Shown here: one piece after another, positions 1-10,988 of the stretch | How the letters are laid out: each line of letters begins with the position of its first letter | How positions within the stretch are numbered: position 1 is the stretch's first letter | DNA from: Lottia gigantea | Taxonomy: Eukaryota > Mollusca > Gastropoda > Lottiidae | NCBI RefSeq assembly: GCF_000327385.1 | Contig: NW_008708645.1 | Location: 867,542-931,541 of the forward strand | Direction of reading: 5' to 3' | Length of the DNA: 64,000 bases | The notes under the pieces: generated by a model | Database searches by the model: none | What the model saw: the letters and a program-made list of their open reading frames with translations, nothing else | Told to the model about the DNA's origin: nothing | Made by a program: the position numbers and the translations under genes

Positions 1-289
1 AGGCAATTACTCAATCTTCAGTCCGGTAGTGAATAATAAAACCAAGTTTAGTCAATAATCCGGCAACAATCATGCCTTTTAGTGTTTTAGAGCTAAATTT
101 GAAAGCGTTTTCAAGAACAAGGGCAATAACCTTGGGTGGTTACAAACATTCACCTCAAGTTTCATCAAAATCCCTTAAGAATTGTGCCTTCTAGAGTGAT
201 TACGAGCTAAAAATTTGGTGATAACAAACACTCATGCCAAGTTCCGTCAAAATCCATCAAGAATTGTCCCTTCTAGAGTGTTTACAAGC
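1..289 (+). repeat. Truncated array of 162-bp satellite family (type 1)
   Basis: Degenerate copies of the unit that is best preserved at 9.75-10.99 kb. Hallmarks are 'caagaacaagggcaataac', 'atccttgggtgat', 'agaattgtgccttctagagt' and 'tttacgagct'. The copy enters from beyond the window edge and stops where a new left-end motif starts near 290. No coding potential is credible here; short open frames are by-products of the repeat. Confidence 0.8.
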
Positions 290-1262
290 TAAAGATAGCT
301 TGCCAGGCAAGGTAATATACGCCCACTGGCAGCTTTGATTTTGAACATAAATATTTAGCAGTACAGTAACAATCACCAATATGAAATATTCAACATTCAG
401 TAATACACTTCTTTTGAACTCTTTAGGGCGATACTGAATAATATTGAGTATGAGTTATTGCCCTAGTTCTTGAAAACGTGTTCAATCTTTGGCTCGTGAA
501 AACTCTAGAAGACAAATATTCAATCTTCAGTGCAATAATGAATAATAAAACCAAGTTTTGCCAAAATTCGGCAAGAATCATGCCTTCTAGAGTTTTTATG
601 ACCTACAAATTGAACAAGTTTACAAGATCAAGGGCAATAACTCGTACTAACTATTTTTCGATTTTTCTCATTTTCAATAGGCTTTATCCATGGGTGATAA
701 CAAACACTCAAGTCAAATTTCGTTAAAATCCGTCAAGAATTGTGCCTTCTAGAGTGTTTACAAGCTAAAACTTGAACGCGTTTTCAAGAATAAGGGCAAT
801 AAATCATACTCAATATTTTTAGATTCTTCTGATTTTCAATAGGGTTCATCCTTGGGTGATAACCAACACTCAAGCCAAATTTCGTTAAAATCCATTGAGA
901 ATTGTCCCTTCTAAAGTGTTTACAAGCTAAAATTTGAACGCATTTTCAAGAACAAGGGCAATAACTCAATTTTTCTGATTTCTGATAGGGTTTATCCTTG
1001 GGCGATAACGAACACTCATACCAAGTTTCATCAAAATCCGTCATGAATTGCACATTCTAGAGTGTTTACGAGCGTTTCAAGAACAAGGGCGATAACTTAC
1101 AGTAAATATTTTTCGATTCGTCTGATTTTCAATAGGGTTCATCCTTGGGTGATTACAAACAACCATACCAATTTTCGTCGAAATCAGTCAAGAATTGTGC
1201 CTTGTAGAGTGTTTACGAGCAATTGTGGACGGACCATATACGCCCCCCATTTCATGTGGTGA
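290..1262 (+). mobile_element. Pearl-like non-autonomous element, type 1, with internal 162-bp units
   Basis: Starts with the left-end motif containing 'agcttgccaggcaaggt' and 'atacgcccactggcagct'. It continues through several diverged ~162-bp units and ends near 1212-1262 with a short 'tggacggacc' tract and the right-end motif 'tatacgccccccatttca'. The same two ends bracket arrays elsewhere in this window (30.6, 34.7, 49.05 kb), which is why I treat this as one element and not plain satellite. Likeness to bivalve 'pearl' elements (left arm, ~160-bp tandem core, right arm) is from general knowledge; the family assignment is inference. Confidence 0.65.
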
Positions 1263-1272
1263 TTCCAAAAAG

Positions 1273-1989
1273 AAAAGATAGCTTGCCAGGCAAGGTAATA
1301 TACGCCCACTGATAGCTTTGTTTGAAATTGAATATTTGTTAGAAAATAGCAAACATAGACACCAGGAAATATTCAACTTATACCCAAATCCATCACAAAC
1401 TGTGCCATCACAAGTTAAAAATCAAACACATTTGTAAGAATAACGGCAATAACTTGTATTTTATATTTCAAAAGGTTTAGTTTTGATTGTGATCAATTTC
1501 ATCAAGTTGTCAAATTTGTTTTAGACTTCTGCTTTGTAGAATAAAAATTACGTGTTTTACAAGATTTTTGATCAGATTTATCCTTGGGTGATTTCAATAA
1601 GTCTGTCATGAATTGTGTATTTGCAGATTATATTCAAGCAAATTAGGTTGAAATATTTTTTTAAAAGTTTTATGTATCGAGTTTATGACAGGTTGGAGTT
1701 GCTAATATTTACCACCTTTTTTCTCCTGTTGAATTTAATCTTTTTATATCCTTACATTTTTTCTCTCGAAGATTTGATTAGTTTGCATGAAATGCAATGG
1801 ATTTGTAAGTATACTTGATTGCAGCTGTCTTGGCTAATAAGGACAAGAAAAGAATTGAATTTTACTATTATGACAGTTTATCCATTAGCAATAATTCTAT
1901 AAGTAATTACTGCTCAATGTGCCACGGGAATCAGAAAAAATGTGATAAATTAACAAAGTTTTAATTCAAATAATAAAATAAACTAAAAC
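1273..1989 (+). repeat. Left end of another type 1 element followed by decayed, AT-rich sequence
   Basis: A second left-end motif begins about 1273 and is followed by less than two recognisable units ('ggcaataactt', 'atccttgggtga'). From about 1500 to 1989 the sequence is AT-rich with no recognisable gene or repeat. A 67-residue open frame at 1615-1818 is hydrophobic only because of poly-T richness, and I do not call it. Confidence 0.5.
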
Positions 1990-4900
1990 TAGAACCGTTA
2001 TAACGGTACCGAAGCAGTGCGCATCCAATCTGATACATCGATAAAACGTTGCATTTTAAAGTCACAATGGGATTTCTTACCTGAAAGAAAAGCATGTAAA
2101 CGTTCAATAGTAGAAAAAATCGTTTAAACCGTTTACCGTTCGGTAGTGAAAAGACGCATGAATTTGATACCATTCGGTACTAAAAGATGTTAACATTCGG
2201 TAGTAAAAAGTCGAATTTTCAAATAGCTGTAAAGTTAAAAGTTCAATTCGCACAACAAAAATGAAAATATTTTTGGAAAGGTACAATAATTTGTGTTTCG
2301 GCCAAGAGGTCAACAAAGGTCAAATAAAGGGGAATATAAGCCTTAAAAGTGTTGAAAATTGCTGTTTTGGGACGTTTGTAAAAGCGAAAATATATGTCGG
2401 ACATCAAAGATAAAAGTATGAATGGATATCGTAGATGAATAACCTTTGACCTTCTAAAGACCAAGATTATGCATGTAAATGGTCAAAATATCAAAATTTT
2501 ATAAATTGTAAATCCTATTCCCTTTTTTAAAGTAAAAGGCCTAAACAAAATGTAACTCTATCAGATATTGTCCCAAATAGTGCTATAATTTTTTGTAAAA
2601 TTTCGATAGTGAAAAAAGCAAACTTTTCGAGTTATAACAATTAGAATTATTTATGGTAAAGGTAAAAGTAACCCAAATTTGCCACGCCCACTGCAAAAAT
2701 TTTGTGTTGTCTGTAATAATGTGTACAATGTCAAATAATGTTCAAAATTTCAAGTGTTTACAATCATTAGATCATGAGATATTCGTAGTTAAAAGTTTTT
2801 TTAAGGCAACGGTGACTGTCGGTGGATTATAGAAACCGTTAAAATTACGCAAAGTTACTATAGAAGCCAATACAAAATTTTCAAATTTAATTTTAATCAA
2901 AATACCAAGTGTTATATATCATTTGAAAGAATAGATTGCGTGTAATAAGGACAAAAGATAAATTTTCGCTTATATAAATTAGGTCACGTGATAGACCTTT
3001 TTTTAAAGTTAAAAATCGCGATTTTCAATTGGCTGTAGAACCGGAAGTTAACGGAGCACAACAAAAGTGAAAATATTATCGGATATATCTCGTAATGGGC
3101 AACAACCTTTGTTCAGGTCAAAAGGTCAACAAAGGTTAAATAAAAGTAATATGAGCCTTTGAAGTTTCGAAAATTGCTGTTTTCGGACGTCTGTAAAACC
3201 GGAAGTATATGTTGCACATCAAAAATCAAAGTAAGAATGGTCATCTTAGATCAATGACCTTTGACCATGCAAAGGTCAAGGTCATTTACTTTAAAGTTCA
3301 AAAATAAAAATTTTTAAAATTGTTAAACCTGTTACCTTTTGTAAAGTAAAGAACGCAAACAACTGTAATCCTATCACAAATTGTCCTAAACAGTGATCTA
3401 CTTTCATGCAAAATTTCTAGGAAGACAATTACAAACTTTGTGAGTTATGACAATTGCAAATATTTCAGGTAAAGGTAAATGCACACCGGACGTGCCACGC
3501 CCACTTCAAAAATATTAATTTGTCTGTGATGATGTCTACATTGTTAAAATAATGTTCAAAATTTCAAGTCTTTACAATCATTAGATCATGAGATATTCGT
3601 AGTTAAACTTTTTTTTAGGGCAACGGTGACTGTCGGTAAATTATAGACACTGTGATTTTATGCACAGTTACTATAGAAGTCAGTACAAAATTTTCAATTT
3701 TTAAAACGCTCAATTTTGATCAAAATATCAAGTGTGATATATCGCCAAAAAGGAGAGATCATGCACTCTAAGAATATATAAGAAATTTTGTTATATGTTA
3801 ATTAGGTCACGTGACAGAGCTCTTTAAAGTTAAAAATCGCGATTTTCAAATTGCTGTAGAACCGAAGTTAACAATGCACAACAAAAGTGAAGATATTATC
3901 GGATATATCTCGTAAGGGGCAACAACTTTTGTTCAGGTCAAAAGGTAAATGCACACCGGATGTGCCACGCCTACTTCAAAAATTTCAATTTGTCTGTGAT
4001 GATGTGTACATTGTTAAATAATGTTCAAAATTTCAAGTGTTTACAATCATTAGATCATGAGATATTCATAGTTAAAAGTTTTTTTAAAGCAACAGTGACT
4101 GTCAGTATTATTTTACGCACAGTTACTATAGAAGTCTTTGAATGGCATTTAGCAATTGTGAGTACGATATATAGACACAGCTTTATGGAACAACAATCAC
4201 TGGTTAAAGTTTTATGCAACGTTTCGACGTGTTTCCCCCGTCGTCCTCAGGCACAGAAGTCAATACAAAATTTTCAAATTCTAAAAAGCGCAATTTCAAT
4301 CAAAATGCCAAGTGTTATATATCATTTGAAAGAATAGATTGTGTGTAATAAGGAAATAAGAGAAATTTTCACGTATGTAAATTAGGTCACGTGACAGAGC
4401 TCTTCAAAGTTAAATATCGCGATTTTCAATTGGCTGTAGAACCGGAAGTTAACGATGCACAGCAAAAGTGAAGGTATTATCTGATATATCTCGTAATGGG
4501 CAACAACTTTTGTTCATGTCAAAAGGTCAACAAAGGTCAAATAAAAGTAATATGAGTCTTTGAAGTTTCTAAAATTGAACATTTTTAAAATTGTTAAAGC
4601 TATTCCCTTTTTTAAAGTAAAGAACGCAAACAACTGTTATCTTATCACAAATTGTCCAAAATAGTGATCTATTTTCATGCAAAATTTCTAAGGTAACACT
4701 TATGGAGTTATGACAATTGCAAATATTACAGACAAAGTAAATGCACACCGAATGCGCCACGCCCACTTCAAAAATTTTAATTTGTCTGTAATGATGTGTA
4801 CATTGTTAAATAATGTTCAAAATTTCAAGTGTTTACAATTATTAGATTATGAGATATTCGTAGTTAAAAGTTTTTTTTAAGGCAACGGTGACTTTCGGTA

Positions 4901-5390
4901 GATTATAGACACCGTGAATTTACGCACAGTTACTATAGAAGTCAATACAAAATTATCAATTTTTAAAACACGCAATTTTGATCAAAATATCAAGTGTGAT
5001 ATATCACCAAAAAGGAGATTTCATGCACTCAAAGAATATATAAGAATTTTTGTCGTATGTTAATTAGGTCACGTGACAGAGCTCTTCAAAGTTAAAAATC
5101 GCGATTTTCAAATGGCTGTAGAACCGGAAGTTAACGATGAAAAGTGTAGATAGATCTCGTAAGAGGCAACAACTTTTGTTCAGGTCACAAGGTCACCAAA
5201 GGTCAAAGTCACTAGATATGAGCCTTAATAGTTTTGACAATTACTGAAAACATAAAACCGGAAATAAAAAAAATACAAAGCCAAAATTCAAAAATCGGCT
5301 TCCCATGTTTTGTTAGCAATCGATTGTAGTTTACATAAACATCAAATTTACGCACATCCAATTTTACCCTGAGGCCCCATTTTGAGTTTT
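1990..5390 (+). repeat. Left arm of a 3.3-kb inverted repeat pair (partner 59560-62862)
   Basis: Begins with 'AGAACCGTTATAACGGTACC', which contains the 14-bp palindrome ACCGTTATAACGGT at 1994-2007. The same terminus ends the partner arm at 62845-62862 in inverted orientation. The two arms align colinearly: the 'ttcggtagtgaaaagacgc' block, the 'caaaggtcaaataaa' block, then several ~550-600 bp units marked by 'aggtcacgtgacagagctc', 'tagaaccggaagttaacg' and 'gtgccacgcccac'. This arm has about 330 bp (around 2655-2980) that the partner lacks. The short open frames that recur in each unit (for example 3960-4337) are repeat by-products. Confidence 0.8.
1994..2007. repeat. 14-bp palindrome at arm terminus
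   Basis: ACCGTTATAACGGT is a perfect palindrome three bases inside the outer end of the left arm. An identical one lies at 62845-62858 at the outer end of the right arm. Such a site is a candidate for binding by a dimeric protein, but no such protein is identified here. Confidence 0.7.
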
Positions 5391-5989
5391 ATAAAAATGA
5401 GTCATATCAAGATGGCGTCTTACACAATACTTCCGGGTCAAATTTTTTGATTCCAAAATCTTTACGGGGACAATTATAACTAATTGCAAAAAGAATTTTT
5501 CAAATATCTACAAAATTCCGGAAGTTGAAATTTGAAGTTTGGAGGCGAATGACGTCAAAACCGGAAGTGATATCGAAATTTTGAAAGCATATTTTTGTTC
5601 ACAATCAAAATGTTTATCTACATGAACATTTTCAGATCGATCGCAATAAAATTGTGGAAGTTTAAAAAATGCTTTAAATAAAATCTCAAAAAGTCAGCGA
5701 CAAAAGTCAAAATTTGAAATTTCTTAAATTGCTATCTTTTAGACATTAGTTCAAAGTAATGAACAAAACAAAAATTATGTTCAAAATAGATTCAGAATAA
5801 TAGCAGGTATTGGAAAGACGTAATGAACGGTTAAAGTCCTACGTCATTTCCGGTTGGGCGAAGATGCGTCATTTTACATTTAAACAATAGCGACACGCTA
5901 AGTATAAGAGATAATGATGTCAGATAATCTGTGGTATGTGCAGTTTTGGCTGGGGAGCGTGACCAGAAGTAGACAAAAAAAAAAAAAAA
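5391..5989. other. AT-rich stretch related to 11480-12000; no gene
   Basis: Contains 'tacggggacaattataact', 'aaaattccggaagttgaaat' and 'atcgatcgcaataa', which recur in diverged form at 11.5-11.8 kb. It is therefore a second dispersed repeat, or an inner part of the long-arm family. An oligo-A tract at 5975-5992 runs into the direct repeat that bounds the rDNA block. No coding sequence seen. Confidence 0.5.
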
Positions 5990-6014
5990 AAAAATAGTCA
6001 TTTCGAAAACAAAG
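5990..6014 (+). repeat. 25-bp direct repeat, left copy, bounding the rDNA block
   Basis: The 25 bases ending 'tagtcatttcgaaaacaaag' are identical to 8593-8617. Outside the two copies the flanks read as one AT-rich host sequence; between them lies GC-rich rDNA. This is the layout of a target-site duplication around an insertion of about 2.58 kb, though it could also be a joining artefact of assembly. Confidence 0.75.
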
Positions 6015-6109
6015 TGTCGCTTGACACCTTCCATCTGTCCTTCCTATAGCAAGGGAAATTTTATGAAAAGTAGGTATACCCCAATTTTCGCTTGACACCA
6101 AACATCTTC

Positions 6110-6411
6110 CTCGGCGATTCCGACTAAAAGTGGCCGGCGAGCACCAGATTCGTCCTCGCCTTCCCCGAGAGAGGGCTGGGGATGGGAAAATTATTTTTTT
6201 TATTTTTTTTATTTTTTTTTATTTTTTTTTTTTCTTTCTTTCTTTCTTTCGGGGTCAGGGACATTTGGTGCGGGGACGGAGTTGGAGTCTCAACTTTACT
6301 CCATACACAAATGCGAGGAAATTTCATCCCCGCCGCGAGCTCGGTGATTCCGACTAAAAGTGGTCGGCGAGCACCAATTTCATCCTCGCCTTCCCCGAAG
6401 AAGGGCATGGG

Positions 6412-6443
<32 letters not shown>

Positions 6444-7060
6444 GTACGGAGTGAAGTTGGACTCTCAAAAAGGTAGGTATGTCTCAACTTCGCTCCATAC
6501 ACAAATACCAGGAAATTTTATCCCCGCCGCGAGCACGGGGACTTCGACTAAAAGTGGTCGGAGAGCACCAATTTCGTCCTCGCCTTCCCTTCCCCGATGA
6601 AAGGGGATACGGGAAAAAACAAAAAAAAAAAAACAAAAAAAAACAAAATTTTTTTTTTTTTTTTTTTTTTTATGTGTTCGTCCGTTTCTTCATTCGTCCA
6701 GGGACATTTGGTACGGGGACGGAGTTGGAGTCTCAACTTCGCTCCATACACAAATGCGAGGAAATTTCAACCCCGCCGCGAGCACGGTGATTTCGACCAA
6801 AAGTGGTCGGCGAGCACCAGTTACGTCCTCGCCTTCCCCGAGAAAGGACAGGGAGGGGATACGAAAAAAAGTAGGTTTAGGTTAGGTTAGGTTTTTTTTT
6901 TTTTTTCTTTGTTTCGTAGTTTCTACATTCGGTACGGGGTGAAGTTAAGAGTCTCAAAAAGGTAGGTATGTCTCAACTTGGCCCCATAGGCTTACACAAA
7001 TGCGAGGTGATTTCGAGCACCAATTAATTTCCTCCTTCGCCTTCTCCGAGAAAGGGCAGG
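6110..7060 (-). repeat. GC-rich tandem subrepeats resembling rDNA intergenic spacer
   Basis: Four copies, spaced roughly 190-250 bp, of a block with 'cgactaaaagtggtcggcg', 'agcaccaatttcgtcctcg', 'ccttccccgagaaagg' and 'tccatacacaaatgcgagg', separated by long poly-T or poly-A runs (6190-6250, 6412-6441, 6610-6672). They lie directly 3' of the 28S gene on the minus strand, where intergenic spacer is expected. Open frames here with runs of K or F are homopolymer artefacts. A short TTAGG triplet repeat lies at 6877-6891. Confidence 0.55.
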
Positions 7061-7129
7061 GGATAGATACGATTCTTTCTTTCCTGCTTTCGAAAGACAC
7101 CTGCCGAAATATACAGGTCGGACACACAC

Positions 7130-7375
7130 CACCCCAGTCACTCGGGAAGAGCGAGGAGGGGCCTAATCGTTCTGTCGCCCGTCTCGGAAAAGCAGACGCG
7201 GACGTCGTGGGACGGGATTCCGGCTTAGAGGCGTTCAGCCGTAAGCCCCAGGACAAAGGCAAAGCCCCAATGGCAATAAACCACCAAGCACCAACGCTTT
7301 CAATCCCGGACCAACGTTCCTCTCGTACTAGTCAGTCCTACCCGCTCGTAGCCGCTCGTTCGTAAAGAGTTCCCT

Positions 7376-7421
<46 letters not shown>

Positions 7422-7474
7422 CCACGTTCCCTGTTGGTGGGTGAACAATCCAACACTTGGCGAATTCTGCTTCG

Positions 7475-7512
<38 letters not shown>

Positions 7513-7535
7513 AACGTCGCTAAGAACGCTTGGCT

Positions 7536-7581
<46 letters not shown>

Positions 7582-8144
7582 GGGAAGCAGTAAAAATAGA
7601 GCTCTCCCATCGTCGCCCTAAGGGCGACACAAAGGATCGATAGGCCTTGCTTTCACACGGATCCCTCCTACTGAAAAGCATCCTCAAGCCAGCATTTGCC
7701 CTTTCGCTCTACCAAGGGTTTCTCCCCCTTCTGAAGCTGGCCTTGGGGCGCCCGCGCTAGAGTTTCGCGGGCACACCGCCCCAGTTAAATTCAGAACTGA
7801 CTCTGTCCTTGATCGCCCTCGCGAGAGACCTGGTCCCGCAGAACACCCCGCCGGCCGAAACCGACGAAGCGCCCTTAGCGCGGGGGACCCCTCGCTTAGC
7901 ACCTTGCGCTCGCCGACACCGCCCCGAATGCAGCCGCTCTCGTGGTCCTCATCGAGTGAGTTGAACGAGGAACGCAGTAGTGGTCTTTCACTTGCGCCGT
8001 AAAGCAATCCCACCTAAGCTACACCTGCGCTCTCGCCCAACCAAGCCAATCGCGAATCAAGCTCAACAGGGTCTTCTTTCCCCGCTGACAGCCCCGGACC
8101 CGTTCCTCCGGCTGTGGCTTCGCTAGATAGTAGATAGGGACAGT

Positions 8145-8182
<38 letters not shown>

Positions 8183-8183
8183 C

Positions 8184-8227
<44 letters not shown>

Positions 8228-8592
8228 CCCGTTTACCCGCGCTTCCGTAAATTTCTTCACCGTGACATTCAGAGCACTGGGCAGAAATCACGTCCCGTCA
8301 ACACCGATCTCCGGCCTTCGAGACGCTATGTTTTTACTAAACAGTCGGATTCCCCCGGACCGTGCCAGTTCTGATCGAGCCTTTCCTCGCGCCCGTGCCG
8401 AAAACGGGGAGAGTCATCCCTACCCCGCTCCGTCCGCCTGCCCTTCCGAGGGTAGAACGTTCGCCGTTCGGTGCGCACAAGTCCAAATTAATATGCCACC
8501 TCGCGGACTCCCGCTCTATGATTCCCTCTTCCGAAGCTAGCAGCGGGTCGCTCGGCCCTCAGAGCCAATCCTTCTCCCGAAGTGCAAACTGC
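7130..8592 (-). rRNA. 28S (LSU) rRNA, 3' part, divergent
   Basis: On the minus strand the universally conserved 3' domains are readable: the 'CTTAAGGTAGCCAAATGCCT' segment (about 8189-8208), the 'GTTACCACAGGGATAACTGG' peptidyl-transferase region, 'TTTTTGATCCTTCGATGTCG', 'GACCGTCGTGAGACAGGTTA' and the sarcin-ricin loop 'AGTACGAGAGGAAC'. The insertion sites used by R2 and R1 retrotransposons in animals are uninterrupted. The gene is truncated at its 5' side at 8592 and its 3' end is only approximate. Core helices are nearly perfect, but expansion segments and several peripheral helices do not look like animal 28S, for example 'GCGGTGTGCCCGCGAAAC' where animals have a GCGGTACACCTGTC-type sequence. 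GC content is far above the surroundings. It may come from another eukaryote, or be a diverged rDNA copy. Confidence 0.9.
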
Positions 8593-8617
8593 AAAAATAG
8601 TCATTTCGAAAACAAAG
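8593..8617 (+). repeat. 25-bp direct repeat, right copy
   Basis: Identical to 5990-6014; marks the right boundary of the rDNA block. To its right the sequence returns at once to AT-rich host-like DNA. Confidence 0.75.
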
Positions 8618-9749
8618 CAATAAATACAAAGCACTGTGTAAAAACAACAGTTATGAAAATAATAATATGTACACTAACACAAATCTATGAAATATACTTA
8701 TGATCATGTGACTACTTAGGACTGGGCAAAAATAATCAATATATAATTTTGATTATCAAGTTTTGTAAATGATTAAAAGTCAGTTAAATTTGTTTTTTTC
8801 AACATGATTTGCTACATGGTAATTGGACAAGTCACATCAGATTATATGTGATGATTATACATTTTAGAAATTCTATGAACCAGATATCAATAAATGACAA
8901 ATTTATACAACCATATACATCAATAGACGGAAATCAGAAGATTTCTTCATTAAAATTTTTGATCAGTAGCCTGTTTTCAATAATAGATTTCAATTTGGTA
9001 ATTGATTCTTGACCTCAGTTTATTGTCAAAGTTGAAGTTGAAATGTTCGAAATGTAATCATATAATCTTTTCAATTTGTTAAAAAAGCTACTTAATATCA
9101 ACCTCTCAAGAATCAGACCAATATCAAGTTGTGCATCTCCAGACCAATATCAAGTTGTGCATCTCCAGACCAATATCAAGTTGTGTATCTCCAAAAACCT
9201 TTTTGTGAAAAAGAATTTAGTCACTAAACACTCAAGCTGAATTAAAATCACATGAATAATGCTGTAGAGTGATTAATAATGATTAGAATTGAAGCGCAAA
9301 GAGAATCAAAATAATTGCAATGTATTGAAAATGGTAATATACAATAAGAATTACTAGTTATTTTCTAGCACTTGTTGACATAAAATCGAGAAATACTTTG
9401 AAATGAAGTTTTACAGCAAGTACACATTGTTTTGTATTTTTTGTATCAGCACAATTGGTGAAAATGAAATGATTAAGCAAACCTTTTCTCTTGAATGACA
9501 TTTATAAAATGAAATCAGATAAACTGCTGCATCTTGGGATGTCACATGACTAAGCTATGATTGGATATCTGTCTTGGATTTTCCACTTGGTCTATTTATA
9601 GTATCTTATGATGCTGTACATGTATGGTGGCTGGTTAGGGACATGTTAAATGATTAAATTAAATTTTCTTATTTGTTAACCAAAATAGTTTCTCAGGAAA
9701 ATAATGACATCTATTGTAAATTGTGATTATGAACAAAAAAATTGTGACT
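8618..9749. other. AT-rich stretch without recognisable genes
   Basis: Apart from the 26-bp minisatellite at 9115-9192 I see no coding sequence, RNA gene or known repeat here. Stop codons are frequent in all frames. Confidence 0.6.
9115..9192 (+). repeat. 26-bp minisatellite, 3 copies
   Basis: Three head-to-tail copies of a unit that starts 'agaccaatatcaagttgtg' and ends 'catctcc'; the third copy differs by one base. Confidence 0.95.
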
Positions 9750-10988
9750 TGTAGAGTCTGTCAAGAATTGTGCCTCCTAGAGTGTTTACGAGCTAAAAAT
9801 TGAACGCGTTTTCAAGAACAAGGGCAATAATTCATACTACATATTTTTCGATTCTTCTGATTTTCAATAGGGTTTATCCTTGGGTGATTACAAACACTCA
9901 TACGAAGTTTCGTTAAAATCCATCAAGAATTGTGCCCTGTAGAGTGATTACGAGCTAAAAATTGAACGTGTTTTCAAGAACAAGGGCATTAATTCATACT
10001 AAATATTTTTCGATTTCGCTGATTTTCAATAGGGTTTATCCTTGGGTGATTACAAACACTCATACGAAGTTTCGTTAAAATCCATCAAGAATTGTGCCCT
10101 GTAGAGTGATTACGAGCTAAAAATTGAACGTGTTTTCAAGAACAAGGGCATTAATTCATACTAAATATTTTTCGATTTCGCTGATTTTCAATAGGGTTTA
10201 TCCTTGGGTGATTACAAACACTCATACGAAGTTTCGTTAAAATCCATCAAGAATTGTGCCCTGTAGAGTGATTACGAGCTAAAAATTGAACGTGTTTTCA
10301 AGAACAAGGGCATTAATTCATACTAAATATTTTTTGATTTCGCTGATTTTCAATAGGGTTTATCCTTGGGTGATTACGAACACTCATAATAAGTTTCGTT
10401 AAAATCCTTCAAGAATTGTGCCTTCTAGAGTGTTTACGAGCTAAAAATTGAACACGTTTTCAATGACAAGGGCAATAATTCATACTAAATATTTTTTGAT
10501 TTCGCCGATTTTCAATAGGGTTTATCCTTGGGTGATTACGAACACTCATACCAAGTTTCGTTAAAATCCTTCAAGAATTGTGCCTTCTAGAGTGTTTATG
10601 GGCTAAAAATTGAATGCGTTTTCAAGAACAAGGGCAATAATTCATACTAAATATTTTTCGATTTCGCTGATTTTCAATAGGGTTTATCCTTGGGTGATTA
10701 CAAACACTCATACCAAGTTTCGTCAAAATCTGTCAAGAATTGTGCCTTCTAGAGTGTTTACAAGCTAAAAATTAACAAGGGCAATAATTCATGCTAAATA
10801 TTTTTCGATTTCGCTGATTTTCAATAGGGTTTATCCTTGGGTGATTGCGAACACACATACTAAGTTTCGTTAAAATCCGTCAAGAATTGTGCCCTGTAGA
10901 GTGTTTACGAGCAATTGTGGACGGACGGACGGACCGACGGACATGGGTGACGACAATATACGCCCCCCATTTCATGTGGGCGTATAAA
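9750..10988 (+). mobile_element. Type 1 satellite element: seven regular 162-bp units plus right end
   Basis: The motif 'agctaaaaattgaac' recurs at 9791, 9953, 10115, 10277, 10439, 10601 and 10763, an exact 162-bp period. The last unit is shorter and runs into the right end: a GGAC-rich tract at 10918-10945 and a hairpin 'TATACGCCC...GGGCGTATA' at 10959-10986 (9-bp arms). No left-end motif is present, so the copy is 5'-truncated. The strict period and low divergence show recent homogenisation compared with the array at 1-1260. Confidence 0.85.

Noticed and set aside
3960-4337. Recurring frame beginning MCHA-FKNFNLSVMMCTLLNN in each arm subunit
   Set aside because: The nucleotide sequence is equally conserved outside the frame, and several copies have stops, so it is a repeat by-product.
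6124-6890. Open frames on both strands with runs of Lys or Phe
   Set aside because: They are created by poly-A/poly-T tracts between GC-rich spacer repeats and have no protein features.
7000-8703. Open frames of 90-120 codons
   Set aside because: They lie inside the 28S rRNA block and its flank, on either strand; rRNA explains the sequence.
9750-10988. CRISPR-like regular spacing
   Set aside because: The whole 162-bp unit is repeated, with no unique spacers, and the context is a eukaryotic genome.
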